The position numbers were made by a program, and so were the translations under genes. The notes beneath the pieces are model-generated. The model did no database searches and was not told the DNA's origin. It saw only the letters and a list, made by a program, of their open reading frames with translations. A stretch of DNA of 62,380 nucleotides from Chloroflexota bacterium (GTDB taxonomy: Bacteria > Chloroflexota > Anaerolineae > Aggregatilineales > Ch27): assembly GCA_019873685.1 (NCBI GenBank), contig JAIOAT010000007.1, positions 66,281 through 128,660 on the forward strand. The letters are read 5' to 3'. Shown in pieces: positions 62,031 through 62,380 of the stretch (positions within the stretch are counted from its first letter, which is position 1; each line of letters starts with the position of its first letter).

Positions 62031-62153
62031 TCGGAAACACGGCAGTGTCAATGAATCTGCCGGCGGCCGGCGCTGATGGATAATAGCCGTAGCTACCACG
62101 CACCGGGCAAAGAACCCTAGCCGGACACCCCCAGGCAACAATCCCGCTTCGTC

Positions 62154-62380
62154 TTACCCCTTCAACCCCGTAAGCTGGATGCCCTCAATGAAGTAGCGTT
62201 GCGCCAGGAAGAAGATCACCAGCATCGGCGTCATGCTCAGCACCGAGGCCGCTATCAGCCGATCATAGTAAACTGCGCCGTACTCGTCCTTGAAGAAGTT
62301 CAGGCCCACCGAGACCGGAAACAGACTCGGCGTGCTCAGGAAGATAAACGGCTCCAGAAACCTGTTCCACCCCCACCCCA
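62154..62380 (-). CDS. carbohydrate ABC transporter permease, C-terminal end only
   Basis: Leftward frame open to the window edge; the last 75 codons read WNRFLEPFIFLSTPSLFPVS ... DRLIAASVLSMTPMLVIFFLAQRYFIEGIQLTGLKG and a TAA. This is the C-terminus of MalG-type (binding-protein-dependent) sugar permeases: the W-N-x-F-x-x-P box, the extracytoplasmic loop, the final P-M-L-V-I-F-F helix and QRYFIEGI. The EAA loop and the N-terminal helices lie outside. No partner genes are visible. Confidence 0.9.
   Translation of the reverse strand, partial: GWGWNRFLEPFIFLSTPSLFPVSVGLNFFKDEYGAVYYDRLIAASVLSMTPMLVIFFLAQRYFIEGIQLTGLKG

Overview
The window is a chromosomal segment of a GC-rich bacterium. The gene content fits Chloroflexota, perhaps the class Anaerolineae: multi-GAF sensor kinases, DUF4388/PATAN and DUF4012 proteins, SH3-bearing lipoproteins, cdaA-cdaR, a Wzz-type tyrosine kinase, and no outer-membrane or LPS genes. 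That placement is an inference from family content; no 16S gene is present. Many genes have a visible sigma70-type promoter (TTGACG/TTGTTT, 17 bp, TACAAT/TATAAT) and a Shine-Dalgarno sequence, and several operons use ATGA or TAATG stop-start overlaps.

1-16.3 kb is mostly leftward. It holds dnaE (cut by the window edge), then rightward mutM and a one-helix membrane protein. A tight seven-gene leftward operon follows: winged-helix protein, KaiC-like ATPase, two paralogous small membrane proteins, triple-GAF histidine kinase, adenosine deaminase and MBL hydrolase. secA, a methyltransferase and mtnA complete the block. 16.4-27.7 kb carries miaB, a membrane Ser/Thr kinase, a convergent DUF4388 protein, two tandem SH3 lipoproteins, a degenerate receiver/roadblock protein ending in an inactivated IS200-transposase-like domain, and polA behind a perfect palindrome.

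27.8-46 kb holds an orphan peptide-binding protein with a structured leader, argF, a TPR protein, the c-di-AMP pair cdaA-cdaR, der, a GT-C-like membrane protein, a receiver-GAF-adenylyl cyclase, a YgiT-type zinc-finger protein, ppa, a hybrid histidine-kinase/response-regulator cluster and tRNA-Glu(TTC).

46.2-54.5 kb is a leftward cell-surface polysaccharide locus: Wzx-like flippase, methyltransferase, APH-like kinase, O-antigen-ligase-like protein, GT4, tyvelose-epimerase-like SDR and WecG/TagA. It is a patchwork of AT-richer and GC-rich pieces. It contains a leftover 3' end of a second wecG, a stub of a second glycosyltransferase, and a flippase gene whose two halves differ in composition. 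54.9-62.4 kb continues surface functions: a secreted SH3-like protein, a Wzz/BY-kinase, a WbaP/WcaJ-type priming transferase with a G8 tract against its start codon, a DUF4012 protein, and the end of a sugar ABC permease.

The most notable points are the mosaic polysaccharide locus with its remnants, the exapted TnpA-like domain, the KaiC-like/kinase/small-membrane-protein operon, and the polA palindrome. All composition statements are by eye, and all family assignments rest on motif recognition without database searches.
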